Assembly (NCBI RefSeq): GCF_047496725.1
Contig: NC_132978.1
Location: 8,033,001 to 8,097,000 of the forward strand
Source of the DNA: Anoplolepis gracilipes
Taxonomy: Eukaryota; Arthropoda; Insecta; Hymenoptera; Formicidae
Length of the DNA stretch: 64,000 bases
Reading direction: 5' to 3'
Position numbers and translations under genes: made by a program. This document shows, one piece after another, positions 51,899 to 64,000 of this stretch (positions within the stretch are counted from its first letter, which is position 1; the number at the start of each line of letters is the position of its first letter). Below the pieces are notes generated by a model. It made no database searches. It was not told the origin of the DNA and saw only the letters and a list, made by a program, of their open reading frames with translations.

Positions 51899-53476
51899 AT
51901 ACACACGTCACTCATATGTATTTATTTTTCATGCAAAACTAAGATCAAAATTATCCATTATTTCTTATCACTTATCTGCGAAACTATACACATCCAGTCT
52001 CGTTATTCACAAAAGAATTGATATGGAGAAGCTTATTTCGGGAGGAAAACACGAAATAGTGAATGGCAGATTATCAGGAATTTGTGATAGCATATTGTAG
52101 AGTTTATTTTTTTAAACACTTCAATCTGGAAACGGAACGTTAAATCATATATGTACTGTACTCACGTACCAGTTCATATAAACATAAAATGTAAACAAAG
52201 GAGAACGGTACAAACAATACGTTTGAATGATAGTAATAGCAGAACGATTCAGAGAGTATAAACAAAATAGCGATACATACTTTAAAGCGACGTACATCTC
52301 TGGAATCGAACAGAAGTGTTACGAGCATGCGAGTCGACAGTACGTGAGTCTTTGACGCTACCGTCGAGAAGCATCAACATCTCGCTTCATTGATTACGAA
52401 TTCAACCGTCTACAAGTTCGTCGTAAACAAGCCGCACGCGTTCGGTGAAATGAAAACAAAGGGAAGGGGGAGAGAGAAAAGGCAAAGCCACCTTGTTTTC
52501 AATTTTCTTAAAAGCCTTTGCGTTACGATACGAGACGCACGATCCTAATTGCTGCAAAAAATTTAGCGAGACATTACGCGTCATGCATGTCAAATGGACA
52601 TGTGCGTCTGTTAATATCTTCTTTCGTTCGTGTCGCTACGATTTCGCAGCTCTATCTCTTTCATATTTTTGTACTGAAATACTTTAATCGCAAACTTTTA
52701 TCACCCAACGGATGTCTTCTTTTTTTCTTTAATAATGAGATAATACACGCGCAGCTGGCTATATGAGGTAATTAAAATAAATTGACGTTGAAGTGTGCAA
52801 AGATCCAAGAGTTCAAGGATCGTAACTTTTAAGTATTTAAAGACTTAAGCATCATCGTGTAATTATATATGTGAAGTCTAAGATACTCGGGAATCATTTG
52901 GCATAAAAAAATCTACGAAAATATGATACGTATAATTCTAAAAAAAATGGAATATATATTTATACTTGATATTAAAATAAAACAATGGTTTAAATTACAC
53001 ACTACACTCTATATATATTATACTCTTCTTACCATACCAAGATTTTACCGTGTAATTTATCATTCAAGCCGAAGCATCGTTAAAAATTCCAATTTATGTG
53101 AAGAAAAATTCTCCACTTATATGCTTTATAATCTGTTTGCAGGAGCGTCGAGACGGTGGACGACGGCTCGGTGACCACGAATGTGACGGTCGCCGAAGTC
53201 GCTGATACACAAGAGAAGCAATCGCAGCAACCACCGCAATCTAAAGCTAACGTCGGAATTGGCCGACGGGTTAATAATCATAGTGCTGCTTTGAGCAACG
53301 GCAACGGTATCAGCAACGTCGGCCGTGTCACGCCGCGTAGCCACATGGAGCAGGAGAAGCGAATACGGCGAGAAATCGCCAACAGCAATGAGCGACGTCG
53401 TATGCAGAGCATCAACGCCGGATTCCAGTCGCTTAGGACGCTGCTGCCGCATCACGAGGGTGAGAAGCTGTCTAAG
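36315..53476 (+). CDS. crp: TFAP4 / cropped bHLH transcription factor (5' part)
   Basis: Exon 36315-36397 (ATG, 27 codons plus two bases, donor GTGAGT) joins exon 53143-53476 (acceptor TTTGCAG, donor GTAAGT). The joined 417 nt encode 139 residues. Residues 101-139 contain RIRREIANSNERRRM, AGFQSLRTLLP and GEKLSK, which form the basic region, helix 1 and loop start of the AP-4 family and match vertebrate TFAP4 closely; the insect ortholog is cropped. AP-4 proteins bind CAGCTG E-boxes as homodimers through bHLH and leucine-zipper segments. Helix 2, the zippers and the C-terminal part must lie beyond 64000, because no continuation was found here. The N-terminal exon is acidic (EEIVESTEQPEIE) and assigned by phase and splice sites. 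The intron is 16.7 kb. The gene symbol follows the Drosophila ortholog. Confidence 0.9.
36747..36779. repeat. (GTC)n trinucleotide repeat
   Basis: About ten GTC units 350 bp into TFAP4 intron 1. Confidence 0.9.
36821..36842. repeat. (GGCC)n tract
   Basis: Five GGCC/CCGG units, self-complementary and CpG-rich. Confidence 0.9.
37942..37990. repeat. (TA)n microsatellite
   Basis: A long TA run preceded by TATATGTATTG-type variants from about 37902. Confidence 0.9.
39221..39455. repeat. Near-perfect 235-bp palindrome, possible MITE
   Basis: Left arm from AAAAACGTAAAAATAG to about 39335, and right arm ending TATTTTTACGTTTTTT, with a loop of about six bases around 39342. Long stretches pair without mismatch (for example TATGATTCTTGTTTTGCTTC with its complement). 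A foldback MITE is likely. A target duplication could not be fixed. Confidence 0.85.
44815..44843. repeat. Poly-A tract
   Basis: About 29 A in a row, immediately before a GC-richer island. Confidence 0.9.
45412..45452. repeat. (TA)n microsatellite
   Basis: About 20 TA units followed by TTTA repeats. Confidence 0.9.
46983..47074 (+). repeat. E-box module, copy A
   Basis: Aligns with 47643-47742: CGCAGCTGATAG, then CGCAGATA, GTAACA, CAGCTGA and CGCCAGCC in the same order and similar spacing. The paired E-boxes are 47 bp apart. Confidence 0.7.
47643..47742 (+). repeat. E-box module, copy B
   Basis: Diverged direct repeat of copy A with E-boxes 54 bp apart and a third CAGCTG added at 47732. 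Confidence 0.7.
47803..47852. repeat. (CA)n microsatellite
   Basis: Two CA runs separated by AGCAAA. Confidence 0.9.
49196..53142. other. TFAP4 intron 1, distal part
   Basis: AT-rich with isolated CAGCTG sites (about 50463, 51128 and 52750), a CT tract at 51861-51892 and GC-richer patches at 50280-50440 and 52310-52680. No exon supported before the acceptor at 53142. Confidence 0.5.
51861..51892. repeat. (CT)n microsatellite
   Basis: About 15 CT units, a potential GAGA-factor target. Confidence 0.9.
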
Positions 53477-56400
53477 GTAAGTTTCTTGTGTGACTTTACA
53501 TTAACCTCTGACCGGAGTCGTGCGAATCTCGAGCAGGTTTTGAATCATGGAGTCATAATTTATTTTCTACAGTAAAATGTTAAAAATATATGTATATAAT
53601 ATATGTATATAATAAAATTAATGTATATAATGTATATAAATAAAAATTAACAGAAAATATTAAATATATAAAATTATGTTAAATGTATACATTATATTAA
53701 ATATTATGTTATAAATATAATATGTTATTAAATATAATCTTTTATAATAGATAAATTGAATATAAAATTGTTGTGTTCTATGATTACTATAACATATATA
53801 TGGACAAGAAAGTCTGTGAATTGATTTTTAATAATTGTATGTAAACTTTTGATATTTTACGAAGTACATCAATTTTTTTTAATTATGAAAAATTAATGAA
53901 GAATCAATTTTTACACTCCACGACTCTGGCTCAGAATTCAAAATGCGCGTTTATGTTATTATATGGTAATTTCGTACGAAAAGTCGAGTGTGCCGATATA
54001 AAAATGTGCGAGGCATACTTGGCATCGTATAATAAATCTTTTGATTGAAATGAGAATTGTATCCATGTGAAAAGTGTCATCGTCATCGCCATATTTCTCG
54101 TAGTTTGAGTCGCTTGCTCATTCGGTATGAATCATTGCCATCAAAAAGGAATTGAAAACCACTTCCTCCAATAAGTTTTATCTGTGCTGGAGGAAGAATC
54201 GATCGAGCTTGAACAACGATCACACATTCATCGTCTCGTGCTCACGTCTTTCCATGGATACATGAGAAGGAATGCACAATTATTACTTGCATGCTTCTTG
54301 AGAAAAAAAGATATTCGATGAAATGTCAAAAAATTAAATTCTATGCTTTAATTTTTGTCATCAAAACATTGTTTTCTCTTTTTTTAACATTTTTGCTTTA
54401 TTAGAATCTTAAGGCATAAAGAAAGAAAAAACATGTATTTAATTTTATCGAAAAACTCCGCGTAAATAGCTTACACAAAAATTGTTGCATGAGACTAATT
54501 CGAGTCTTAATGCATGATTGCTTCTATTATATATGCAAGCAATATTGTGTTTCATTACCATAATCGCAGTACCGTTTCTTTTTTATCATAATGCATCCGA
54601 TTTTGGGAAATTCTCATTTCATTCCATGTGCAAAATGGCGTGCGTAATTCTTTTATGCCGTATACTAATGTATAAAACTGAAAATCTTGCGATATTATCG
54701 CAGAATCGCAAAAGTGGTGTTACGCCTATGTACTAGTACACTTTGCGATTTTGACTGCCCCTTCGAACAATATTTGGGACTTGAGAACTCCTACGACGCA
54801 CTCAATCGATATGTGATAATTTCGAATCGTTGGGACGTTGTGCGAGTATATGAACATTCAATAATCTAGCCCAAGTGAAGTTGTTAGGTAAAATAATATT
54901 GTTTTTTTTCGCAAAAAATGATATCTCAATACTCCTTGGATGTATTCGTCATTTTAGTTATCGAAAAGGTGGACAAAAGTATTTATTTCTTTATAATAAT
55001 CTTGAATTTTTTCTATGATGATTAATTTTTAAATGCATTTAATTGCATATTGTTATATTTCATCTAAGGTCGAGCAATAATGAAAATATAATAAAATACA
55101 ACGTTGGAAATAAAATAACGAATTGATTGTCAAATAATAAATGATTAGTAATATTATGCATTTAAAGATTAATTACTTATGATTTAATTTAGCAGTATTA
55201 GATTTTATACAAAACCATACAAGAAAAGTAACGATGATAACGAAATAATAATGCCGTGAAAATCCAATTGTATGGAGATCAATACTGCATGATTTCGTTG
55301 TCTTGCAAAATATTTTTATGATTTTTTAAATATGAAAGCCTTTTACTTCGATATATCTATATATATATATATATCATATAACGAGCATAAATAACATTGA
55401 TCACTTTTAATCGGTCATATAACGAAAAAAATATTACTGGCATGCAATGACGCTCGTTAAATACATAACTGACTGAATCATATTTTATTCTTTGCCTAAT
55501 TTTGCACGTATATAGTGCTAAAAAATAAAAAAAATTTCTCTACATTTTCACCAAGTAAGGAATCTCTTGGTACGTATTTAAAAATCGTTTTTAACCGTTA
55601 TTTAAAGAACACACACATACATCATGCTTCGGGATGGCGTTTTGGTGCCATCCGATCGGAAGAGTTTTATTATATTAGGGCCAACACGCACGACATCGGG
55701 CCGGGTCAGGCAGACACGTGGACCGGAAACGACGACCTACCTCTCTTTGACAAGGTGAATTCGTCAATAAAGCTCAATCGTTTCTTTTGCGTTTGGGCGT
55801 CGTGGTGTTACGCAAGTCGTCGACGGCTTTTATGAATCGCCGCATGCTCTTCGGTGTCGGCTAATTTTAGCATGTGAAAGTCGGTATCCGATCCCACGCC
55901 ATCAAACTAAACCCCCGCACAATCGATTTGGGCTAGCCATGCAGGGACTTTAATTATTAAACCCCACGTCGTGTGACAGCGTCCGTTTAGTTTTTACACT
56001 GTTGGGACATTGACGTCACTGTAGTCGAGTATCAGCTGATGCCGACCAGTTCGCACGCTTGAACATTGTAGAACTTTCAACTTGCGAAACAATATTATTA
56101 TGATAACCGAAAGGTACGATATTTTGAAAGTTTATTATTGGTATTTGCCCAAAACATTATTGAATAATTTTGTGCACTAATTATAATATATGCGTTTTGT
56201 TTGTAGATTTATTTATTATATTAAATATATTTTGTTGTAATTCTTAAATTGCTTTTATCACGAATAATTGATATATATCACGTTTGTGCGAATTTATATT
56301 AATAAATATAAAAAATTATTGATTTGAGAAAAAGATAAATAAAAGTCAAAATCACAGACGAATCAGCGTTGTTGGGTATGAATACCGGACCTTTGTAAAT

Positions 56401-57267
56401 CTTTACCTGCGAGCTTCCTATAGCTTTGTGAAATCTCCAGAGTGTAGTCGAGCGTGGGAACGGACCGTGGCGTTAGTATTTTATACAACGCAAGTGATAT
56501 TAAGTCAATTATATGAAAACTATTTTTTGATACATATACGCAGCATTAATTATCCACCAAAAATTTACCGAGCTATTTTTATCTATGAATTTATTTAAAA
56601 ATTGAGATTAAATTTTTTCTTAAATAAAGAAGATAATATTCAAATCAATATTGATTTTAAATTATGAGCGATTAAATTTTTCTACACATGAGCTTTAGAA
56701 TGTAATTTAATTATAGATGTGATAAAATTATATTAATTTTAATTTTCGTTGACTTGCCTTAATAAATTTGTAATTTGAGACTTGGTTATATAATAAAAAT
56801 ATTCAAAATTGGAAAATTTTAAGACGTGAATTTTTAAAGCCATGAGAATTGAGAACGTATAGAAGATAAACATAAAAATGAGCCAATGCTAATAAAATTT
56901 CGCGAGCTTTAAAAATAGCATCAACTAAAAATTGCGTAACATGTACGCACTCAGACAAGGTGGTCATGCGGAGGTCAAGAGTTAATGGAGTATTTAACAG
57001 GGAATGTCGACTGCGCGAAACGAGACGGGACGAGACGTCAAACACCGCCGTGCCTCGTGCGACGATTAAAGGTAGGCACACAATGCGCATGTGTGTCAGT
57101 CGGGACAAGAACCTCGAGAGTCGCGTGACTCGTAATTGGCGGTGTGAACTAACAGCTGATCTTGCGCCGATCGCAAGCGTAAGTCGCTGCGTAATCGAGC
57201 ACGTGTATTCATACGTACGCGTCGTTGCATTCATCGTCATATCATACGTTATCATATCGAATTCATC
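53477..57267. other. TFAP4 intron 2, proximal part
   Basis: Starts GTAAGT. GC-richer patches lie at 55600-56060 and 56940-57200, each with one CAGCTG (about 56034 and 57152). The expected continuation of the bHLH domain was sought and not found. Confidence 0.5.
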
Positions 57268-57319
57268 TTTTATCATTCGTGTTGTAAAAAATCATATTTT
57301 TTACAACACGAATGATAAA
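57268..57319. repeat. Perfect short hairpin (24-bp stem, 3-nt loop)
   Basis: TTTATCATTCGTGTTGTAAA continues to an AAAT end, then the loop CAT, then the exact reverse complement. No mismatch in 24 base pairs. Confidence 0.93.
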
Positions 57320-57902
57320 TCTTTACGTAAAATTTAGAATTAAACCTTATATGATTAATCTTAATATATATTTTATTTCTTTTGCATTAATATTTTATAC
57401 GTTTAATATACGTTTTTAAAATACACCTAGAGTATAATTAAATACAATCTTGTGATAGAACCAGAATATAAGTATCATAAGTACTGCTCATAATACATAA
57501 TATATGGTATGCTAAATTTTTAATTTAGCAAAGGTGATAAATTTTACTTTATTATATAAGAATATTTTAATAATGATATAGTTAGTTTCATTAGATCGCG
57601 AACTTTATTCGAAACATTATTTAGCTGATGGCTCGAGAACCCGTTGTTTCCAATAATGTTATGCCATAAAAGGTACTCTAATTATCTCGCGCGCGATTTC
57701 TGAAATTCTCTGTGACCTCGAATGATAATATATATACATGCACCGGTTTCGTTTGCCTCCGCGTGTATGCGGTAATTCGTATACATATAAGTATACATGT
57801 ACATATACATATATGTATAGATGTGTGCGCGTACTTTCGCAACGCGATATTTCGCGAACCAGTCGGCCGACCACATGGTTCAATTCCCACGCATTTCTCT
57901 TG

Positions 57903-57913
57903 TGCTCTCTCTC

Positions 57914-57952
<39 letters not shown>
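57903..57952. repeat. (CT)n tract
   Basis: CT repeats continuing into a 130-bp polypyrimidine region; the source of long serine/leucine-rich pseudo-ORFs. Confidence 0.92.
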
Positions 57953-57958
<6 letters not shown>

Positions 57959-59476
57959 CCTCCTCATTCCCTTCGATCCCAATCTTTTTTTCGCCCTCCC
58001 CTCCTCCCCTTCTCTCTTTCCGTTCACCTTCCCCTATCTTTATCTCGCTCGCCTTCATCGTCGGTCCTGTCCCTTCTTTCTTGGCATCGCTACGAAGGCC
58101 AAACCCGGACAAGCGAAATTCGCACGAAGCCCTGGCCCACTGAGGGAGAGTCGTCGGCTCTTTGGCAATATTAACGAGCCCACGTTCTCTAAATGCTCGA
58201 ATGCTCGATTGCTCCCGACTTCTTTCTCTTGCTTGTTACTTCCTTAAAACAAAATGAAAAATTATTTGTTTCTTTTGTCTTTTTTTTCTTTTCTTCACGA
58301 ACGAATTTGCATTTGAATCATTTCAACTATTGCTACTATATATATATATATATAATATAAATGTATATACATCTATCTGGCTATACTATTCAACTTCTTA
58401 CTTTAAAATTTTTTTTTGTGTTCAAGATTGAAATTGCTGGCGCCGTAGAAATTAATTTTTTACCAAAAACGTCAACAAAAAAAATTTTGAACATTATATT
58501 CGTATATATTTTTTTTTGGTTATATTATTAAGATATATAGAGAAATTATGTTAATTATATAAAAAAATATTTCTATTTAAAAATCTAAATGATATGATTT
58601 TCGACTCTTGAAATATGTAATTCAATATTTTCTATTAATTTTTAAATTATTGTCGATATTTTTTTTTTGAAAAAATAATGTATTGGATAATCGTAGGTTT
58701 TTTTTTATTGAATATAAATCTTTGTGCGCAGGAAGGCACGCATCCGAAACGAAATAAAAGGAGGGCGTGCGCAAATGAGCGCAGACGCCTCGACCCATTT
58801 TCATTTAGCGCTCGGCAGACAGAAATAAAAATAAACCGTCTCTGCTGTTCTCTTGTGCCTTTAACGAAACTCAATTCGAGACTGCCGCGCCGCGACTAAA
58901 GAGAGCATTTTGTGCGCGTAATTGCGTTTTATGCCGCGTGGGAGAGGCCGGCTCCGATCGATTGCCCGAATTTGATGGACTCTGCCAATCCTCTTATTTT
59001 CTAGATTCGACTTTCACACGTATTTATTTGGTGATAAATTGTTTATATGATATTATAATCTCAATAAGATCTTAATGTAACTTAAAGTAACAATTTTCTT
59101 TATATATATTAATGATTTGTTTGCATATATTTGTCTGTATTTTGACAATTTACAAAATTATCAGGAGAAAATAAAAAATACATATAAAATATATTTGAAA
59201 CATTAATATCTGATAGCTACAAATTTAATCAAACCAATCATTAATTATCGATAGTTTGGTCTTAAAAAATGGAAATAAATTCCAATTAAAACATGAATAA
59301 CTCTGCGCTGAAATAATTTTATTAGCTCTTGATAAGCGGGATAAAAAACGGGTTAACTGCTGTCCAGAACTTTAGTCTTGTTAATTTCTAACGTTTGACA
59401 AACGTTTTCATCTTATTTTCTTGAAAGTTCTTGAAGCGGGAATTTCATGGCTGCTGTGCGCGTCGAAGAAAGAGAT

Positions 59477-59479
<3 letters not shown>

Positions 59480-59552
<73 letters not shown>
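59480..59552. repeat. (GA)n tract
   Basis: About 35 GA units with one interruption; a dense potential GAGA-factor platform. Confidence 0.93.
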
Positions 59553-59556
<4 letters not shown>

Positions 59557-59783
59557 GACGAGGCCCCTCGTGGTTCTCATTGAGAGTCGTCTCCTCGTAA
59601 AGAGACTGCGTCGGGAAGCATCGTCGGATCGCATGGGCTGCATTCATTTCCATGAACTCTCAACGCCAGCTTCGAGGTTGGGTCGTGTGTCGTGTCCCCT
59701 TTGCCTTCGCCTTCGCCTCTCCAGTCTCCGTCATCCGTCTCTCTTTCTGACCACTAACGGTTGGTCGTGGATGTACACTCCAT

Positions 59784-59785
59784 CC

Positions 59786-59833
<48 letters not shown>

Positions 59834-59841
59834 TTCTCTCC
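59784..59841. repeat. (CT)n tract, inverted to the GA tract
   Basis: About 28 CT units, 230 bp downstream of the GA tract and complementary to it. Confidence 0.93.
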
Positions 59842-60213
59842 GTGAGATGTATATATTATTCTTTTGCTCTTTGTCGTTCCCTGGCGATGCAGCCTCTCTG
59901 GTCTTTGTAGTGGTGGGCAAGGACGGCGGGAACCCAGACATCACGTGCTTTGTCCGCCACACAGGCTCGTCTTTTCTCTCTCCGAATCCCCCTCAATAGT
60001 ACTACGAGATGCGCACATACATACATACGCGCACGCATATACACTGCAAGTAGCGGCTACGCGACATAAGACTTGTCTCGTATCTTGCGAGAATGAAGTC
60101 ATATAATACAAATGTTCATCTCACTCGGGACTGTGTGTGTAATAGCTCTCTGATTACATATGTGACAAAACATATGTAACAAAATGTATGTAACAAAAAT
60201 ATGTGAATATATA

Positions 60214-60215
<2 letters not shown>

Positions 60216-60253
<38 letters not shown>
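60216..60253. repeat. (TA)n microsatellite
   Basis: About 18 TA units in TFAP4 intron 2. Confidence 0.9.
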
Positions 60254-60259
<6 letters not shown>

Positions 60260-63200
60260 TACATATTACATATGTATACATATGCAATATATAAATATGT
60301 TACATATATTTTACTAATATTAAATATGATATATATGTATATGATGTGCAAGAAAAGATTATTTGAAAAAGATTATCTTCATAGAACGTTTATATTATGG
60401 AAAAGAATGCATTATCTCGAAAATTTAGTTAGTAAAATAATAATTTTTATGACATTTTGCATTTCACGACTTCAATTATAGCACGCGCTACTGCAACACT
60501 CTGAAAATTACTGCAAGATTGCATACATTAAGACAGCTGTTGTATATGCAATCATTGCTGTAATTAATTATACGAAAATAAAATCCTCTCTCTCTCTAAT
60601 TTATACAAATGTTGCACGCTTGAAAGAGATCCAAACTTTATATGATTCTTGATTTGCCAATGTCAAAAATGAAACATAATATTGGATTTATTATTATAAA
60701 TTATTCTTTTTGCTGGAATAACAGAATTAATTGAATAATTTAATATTAAGTTATATATTCTAATATATCTAATTATAAAATAATTAATAGTACAATTACT
60801 ATTAAATTATATTTGATAGATTTAATATTTACAATAATAATAATTCTGAAAGCACTCTAGATATGCGATAAACTATGCATGTGCATATATCCATTTATGC
60901 GTGTAGTTGTATTGAAAAATATTAAATCTATTTTTTATTAGTTTATTGAGAATTATATAAAAAATGTTTACACAATATAAGACGATTTATAAGAAACGTT
61001 ATGAGAAGCATAACATTTAAAAAGCACCGACTATTATTCTGCTTAACTGACAATGAACATCTTTTTTCGTCTTTTTCATCTCTCGTCAGTACTCTTTCCT
61101 TCTTCTTCTTTCTCTTTTACTTTTCTTCGTTGTCGTTTCTTTTATACGTAGTGTATTAAAAATCATGCAAGTGAAAATAATTTTTTCTGTGTTCCTATTT
61201 TTAAAAAGCTTGTGAGAGATGAAAATTTAGAATCTCAGATTGGTCGATATTTTTAATAACGAGTGTGATGAGACACTCATGAGAAATTTATCCCTAATAA
61301 TGAATCTAAAATAAAATATTAAAAAAAGAGATGTAGTATGCTATCAATAAAGCTAATTGACATGTTTATAATGTTGTTAATTTTTAACGAATAAACGTTT
61401 TCATCTTATTTTTTTGTAAACGAACTTTTAACATTTAAGTGAATAATTGTCTTCTCCTTTGTATCGGAATTTTAATCACCGCGCATAATTTGAACGATTC
61501 TGTTTTACATATGGTCACGATATATTTTTTGCTAATAGGAAAATAGCTCTTTTAAGGATTAAAGATCTTAATCTCTCGGAAACTACAGCCTGTTATGTAT
61601 CTAGAAGTATCTTGGACGGAAATCAAGGTGTGCCACATGCATCTTGATGCCTGTCCAACCTTTTCTACCGATATGGTTTCTTGTGCGGCTACTTTTGTTG
61701 CTTGACGCGGTGGGCCAAACGGGCAAATCCCCTGGAGCATCTGGGTCATTTTGTTACCCCTTCTTCCTCTTCTTTGCCCCCCCCCCCCCAACTCTCCTTT
61801 CTACCACGGATTTTGCACACCCGTCCCTTTATCCCACTATTCCCCTCATCTTTTTTTTTTTTTTTTTACCGGCAAAGGTAACTTCGATACAGCTGCTGAT
61901 ATATATAAGGTGTTCTTTTTTATACAGTTCTCTTTTTATAATAATTGTAAAATATATAAGCTTCTAAACAAGTGGAAAATTTAATAATCGATTAAGCCGA
62001 TTGTGATACATTTTTAAGCGAAGAATAAATTCTTCGAAATAACGGCTTTAACATTATCTTCTCCGAATGTTGTACCGAAACATATCAATAGATCACTGTT
62101 AAGTTTTTGCCGTTATCATCTTTTTTCACGTGAATACGATATGTCGCGACGCAAATATACCTCGTATTTCTGCGGTTACAACACAGTCCATTACGCGAGA
62201 CTACGGCTTCGGATTTTTTCGCGAATTCCTAAATGACAAATCTCGTCCTGCTCAAATGGACGAAGATAACGCTTATGAGATACAAAGATGGTGATATTCA
62301 AGAATTATGGAACCAATTCTGCTATCGTATCAATTTGTTGGAATTATAGTTATCGCGATGAAATTGCGTCTCTCATTGATGCAAAAGAAGATTTAGCAAA
62401 GATTCCAATATATACCGTATATTCTTATCTCGATACGAAATCAGGAATGTCTAAATTGTATTCAACTTGTAATGTTTATAAAGTGTGAGAGAGATACAGT
62501 AACAAATATTGCAAGAAAACTTTCTCTTAATTTTAAAAGGCTCTTTTCTTTTTTTATTATTAGTGAATATACACTCGATTCATGACCTTTAATCGGTTAG
62601 TTCAACGCTAATTTGTTCCGTAAATCATAAACAGCCGCGAGTTTCACTCGTTAGAGTTACATAACGCAAGAGACAAATTGTTTTCGCGCCGGAAGTATTT
62701 AACGTCGGTGTCAAGACATGTTCGGTGAAGGCTAATAATAAATTGTCGACACGGGATGATTGTTCACAGAAAAACAACTCGTTAAATATCAACGTTCAGC
62801 GATTTCCAAGCTCTTTCGCGACCGGCAAAATCATCTATGATGGCGACTAACGATGACAGTATTGTTTATGCAATGAATATGTACTTATATAAATGAATAT
62901 GCTTTGCGATTCATTTTACGCCCGTAAATTTACGCGCGAACCGCGTAAATAAATCGCGCACGTGCGGAGTTGTGCCGGATCAGCGGCAGTTCCCATGCTT
63001 TGTCACGTAACAGTGTGAGCAATAGATTGCTTTAGTTATTAAAAGCGTGTCAGGCCGTTTTAGTTACAAGCGAACCGAACATTCTCGAGGGAACATCCGT
63101 GCGAATTTACTCCGAGTCCATAGGATTTATTACTAAATTTACATCGCTATGTTAGTATAGAACCTATCTAGGATGAGAACTAAATCCCATTTTAGTCTTC

Positions 63201-64000
63201 TACAAGAAGGCGTTGCTATAAATTTGATGATATACAATATAAATTTCTCTCGTACAATCTATTTTATTTACATAATTGAAAGAAAATAAAATTTATACAC
63301 TTTCTGCTGTTTCCTTATTTTTTTTATTTTCATAGTTTTCATAGTACTATATATAAAATTCTCTATATTTTTAATTATAAAAAATAAATTATAAAAAATA
63401 CATAAAGCGCTCATATAAAAATACAGCAAGTTAAATTGAGGGAATAATTGGTTCAGTTGGAGCTAGTTTTATTAATTTAGAAAAACTTTTAATTCATATT
63501 TAAATATATCATATCTCATTTTTTGGAGTAAATCATAATTTGTTTTTTTTTTTATAAAAATTTTTCCGCATAGCATTGTCACGTATATAACATTGTGCGT
63601 TATCGCAGATTTTTCTCCTCGTCGACCTGCCCCTAGACACACCTTCGAGTCAAAAGTCATCAGTTATATTTATAGAACGTGACTCGGTGATTGCATTGCC
63701 GTTTGCTAGTAACAAGTCGCCCTAATGATGCCATTGTCTGTTGCACCTGCATCCCCACAATCTTGTGCACGCTCGGCTCTCTCTTTTTCCACCGGTCCAC
63801 GTGACTTCTCGGCGCGTGTGCACCTTTTGCTTTTTACACCTTTCTTAATCTTGATCAATCAGGTCCAATGTTCGATATTCGAATAACGGCCGAGCTTGGC
63901 CATTCAAATAAAAATTAATTATACGAATACGTGTAACTTGTGATAAGCAGTTTTCATCATTTTTATTGTGTACGAGTTATTTTCTGTCCTCGCATGACAC

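Larger units (their letters stand above)
57320..64000. other. TFAP4 intron 2, distal part
   Basis: Contains three long CT/GA tracts, several TA runs and GC-richer patches at 58700-58990, 61570-61770 and 62620-63110. Short ORFs occur in these patches, but no recognised domain or exon chain. Confidence 0.45.

Noticed and set aside
55515..55835. ORF with a donor-like AAG/GTGAAT at 55756
   Set aside because: The frame is protein-like for about 45 codons, but it is not the missing AP-4 helix 2 and has no recognised family.
57678..58247. Several overlapping long ORFs around 57.7-58.2 kb
   Set aside because: They are produced by the CT/GA repeat and read as serine-, leucine- or arginine/glutamate-rich repeats.
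61552..61791. 79-codon minus-strand ORF in TFAP4 intron 2
   Set aside because: Composition is mixed and a second frame on the same strand is equally open. No homology recognised.
62288..62488. 66-codon ORF on the plus strand
   Set aside because: Reads somewhat like protein, but stands alone without splice sites, repeats or a known family.
53477..64000. Search for the rest of the TFAP4 bHLH-zipper
   Set aside because: No exon starting in phase 0 with the expected AILQQ-like helix 2 was found, so it is taken to lie beyond the window.

Overview
The window is eukaryotic and almost certainly from an insect. Genes are interrupted by GT-AG introns, the introns are very AT-rich with CpG-rich islands near promoters, and three genes belong to recognisable insect families. 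Short introns in one gene beside introns of over 10 kb in another, plus the high AT content, fit Hymenoptera (ant, bee or wasp) best, but the order is an inference.

Layout, left to right. (1) 4310-11202, + strand: the 3' six exons of a cell-surface immunoglobulin-superfamily gene of the lachesin / DPR-interacting-protein (DIP) type. Its signal peptide and the first half of Ig domain 1 are not in the window. A piggyBac-like MITE (2323-2589) lies in the upstream intron. (2) 13614-13935, - strand: the two main coding exons of kish (TMEM167), a 74-aa secretory-pathway membrane protein whose exons are too short to stand out in a plain ORF scan. (3) 16196-25516: a 9.3-kb palindrome with 4.6-kb arms around a 117-bp spacer. 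(4) 26400-30819, + strand: a complete nine-exon Sfmbt gene (FCS zinc finger, four MBT repeats, SAM; 951 aa), a Polycomb-group subunit of PhoRC. (5) 36315-53476 and beyond, + strand: the 5' two coding exons of a TFAP4/cropped bHLH factor, split by a 16.7-kb intron. The second half of its bHLH domain lies past the window end.

The palindrome is the most unusual structure. Its right arm holds what look like Sfmbt's promoter and two 5'-UTR exons. Joining these exons to 26398 gives a leader with no ATG before the Sfmbt start. The left arm is a mirror copy firing the other way, toward kish. The outer parts of the arms are almost identical, while the central promoter parts have diverged. This argues against a simple assembly chimera and for an inverted duplication of the Sfmbt 5' region. 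The arms also carry GAGA tracts and a YY1/Pho-type site, suggestive because Sfmbt works with Pho.

Other points of interest are a cluster of CAGCTG E-boxes (the AP-4 site) in the first TFAP4 intron, including a diverged duplicated module; a possible spliced, structured 3' extension of Sfmbt; a possible 38-aa spliced mini-gene at 33.4-33.6 kb; and two near-perfect hairpins. No tRNA, rRNA, CRISPR or bacterial-type features were seen.
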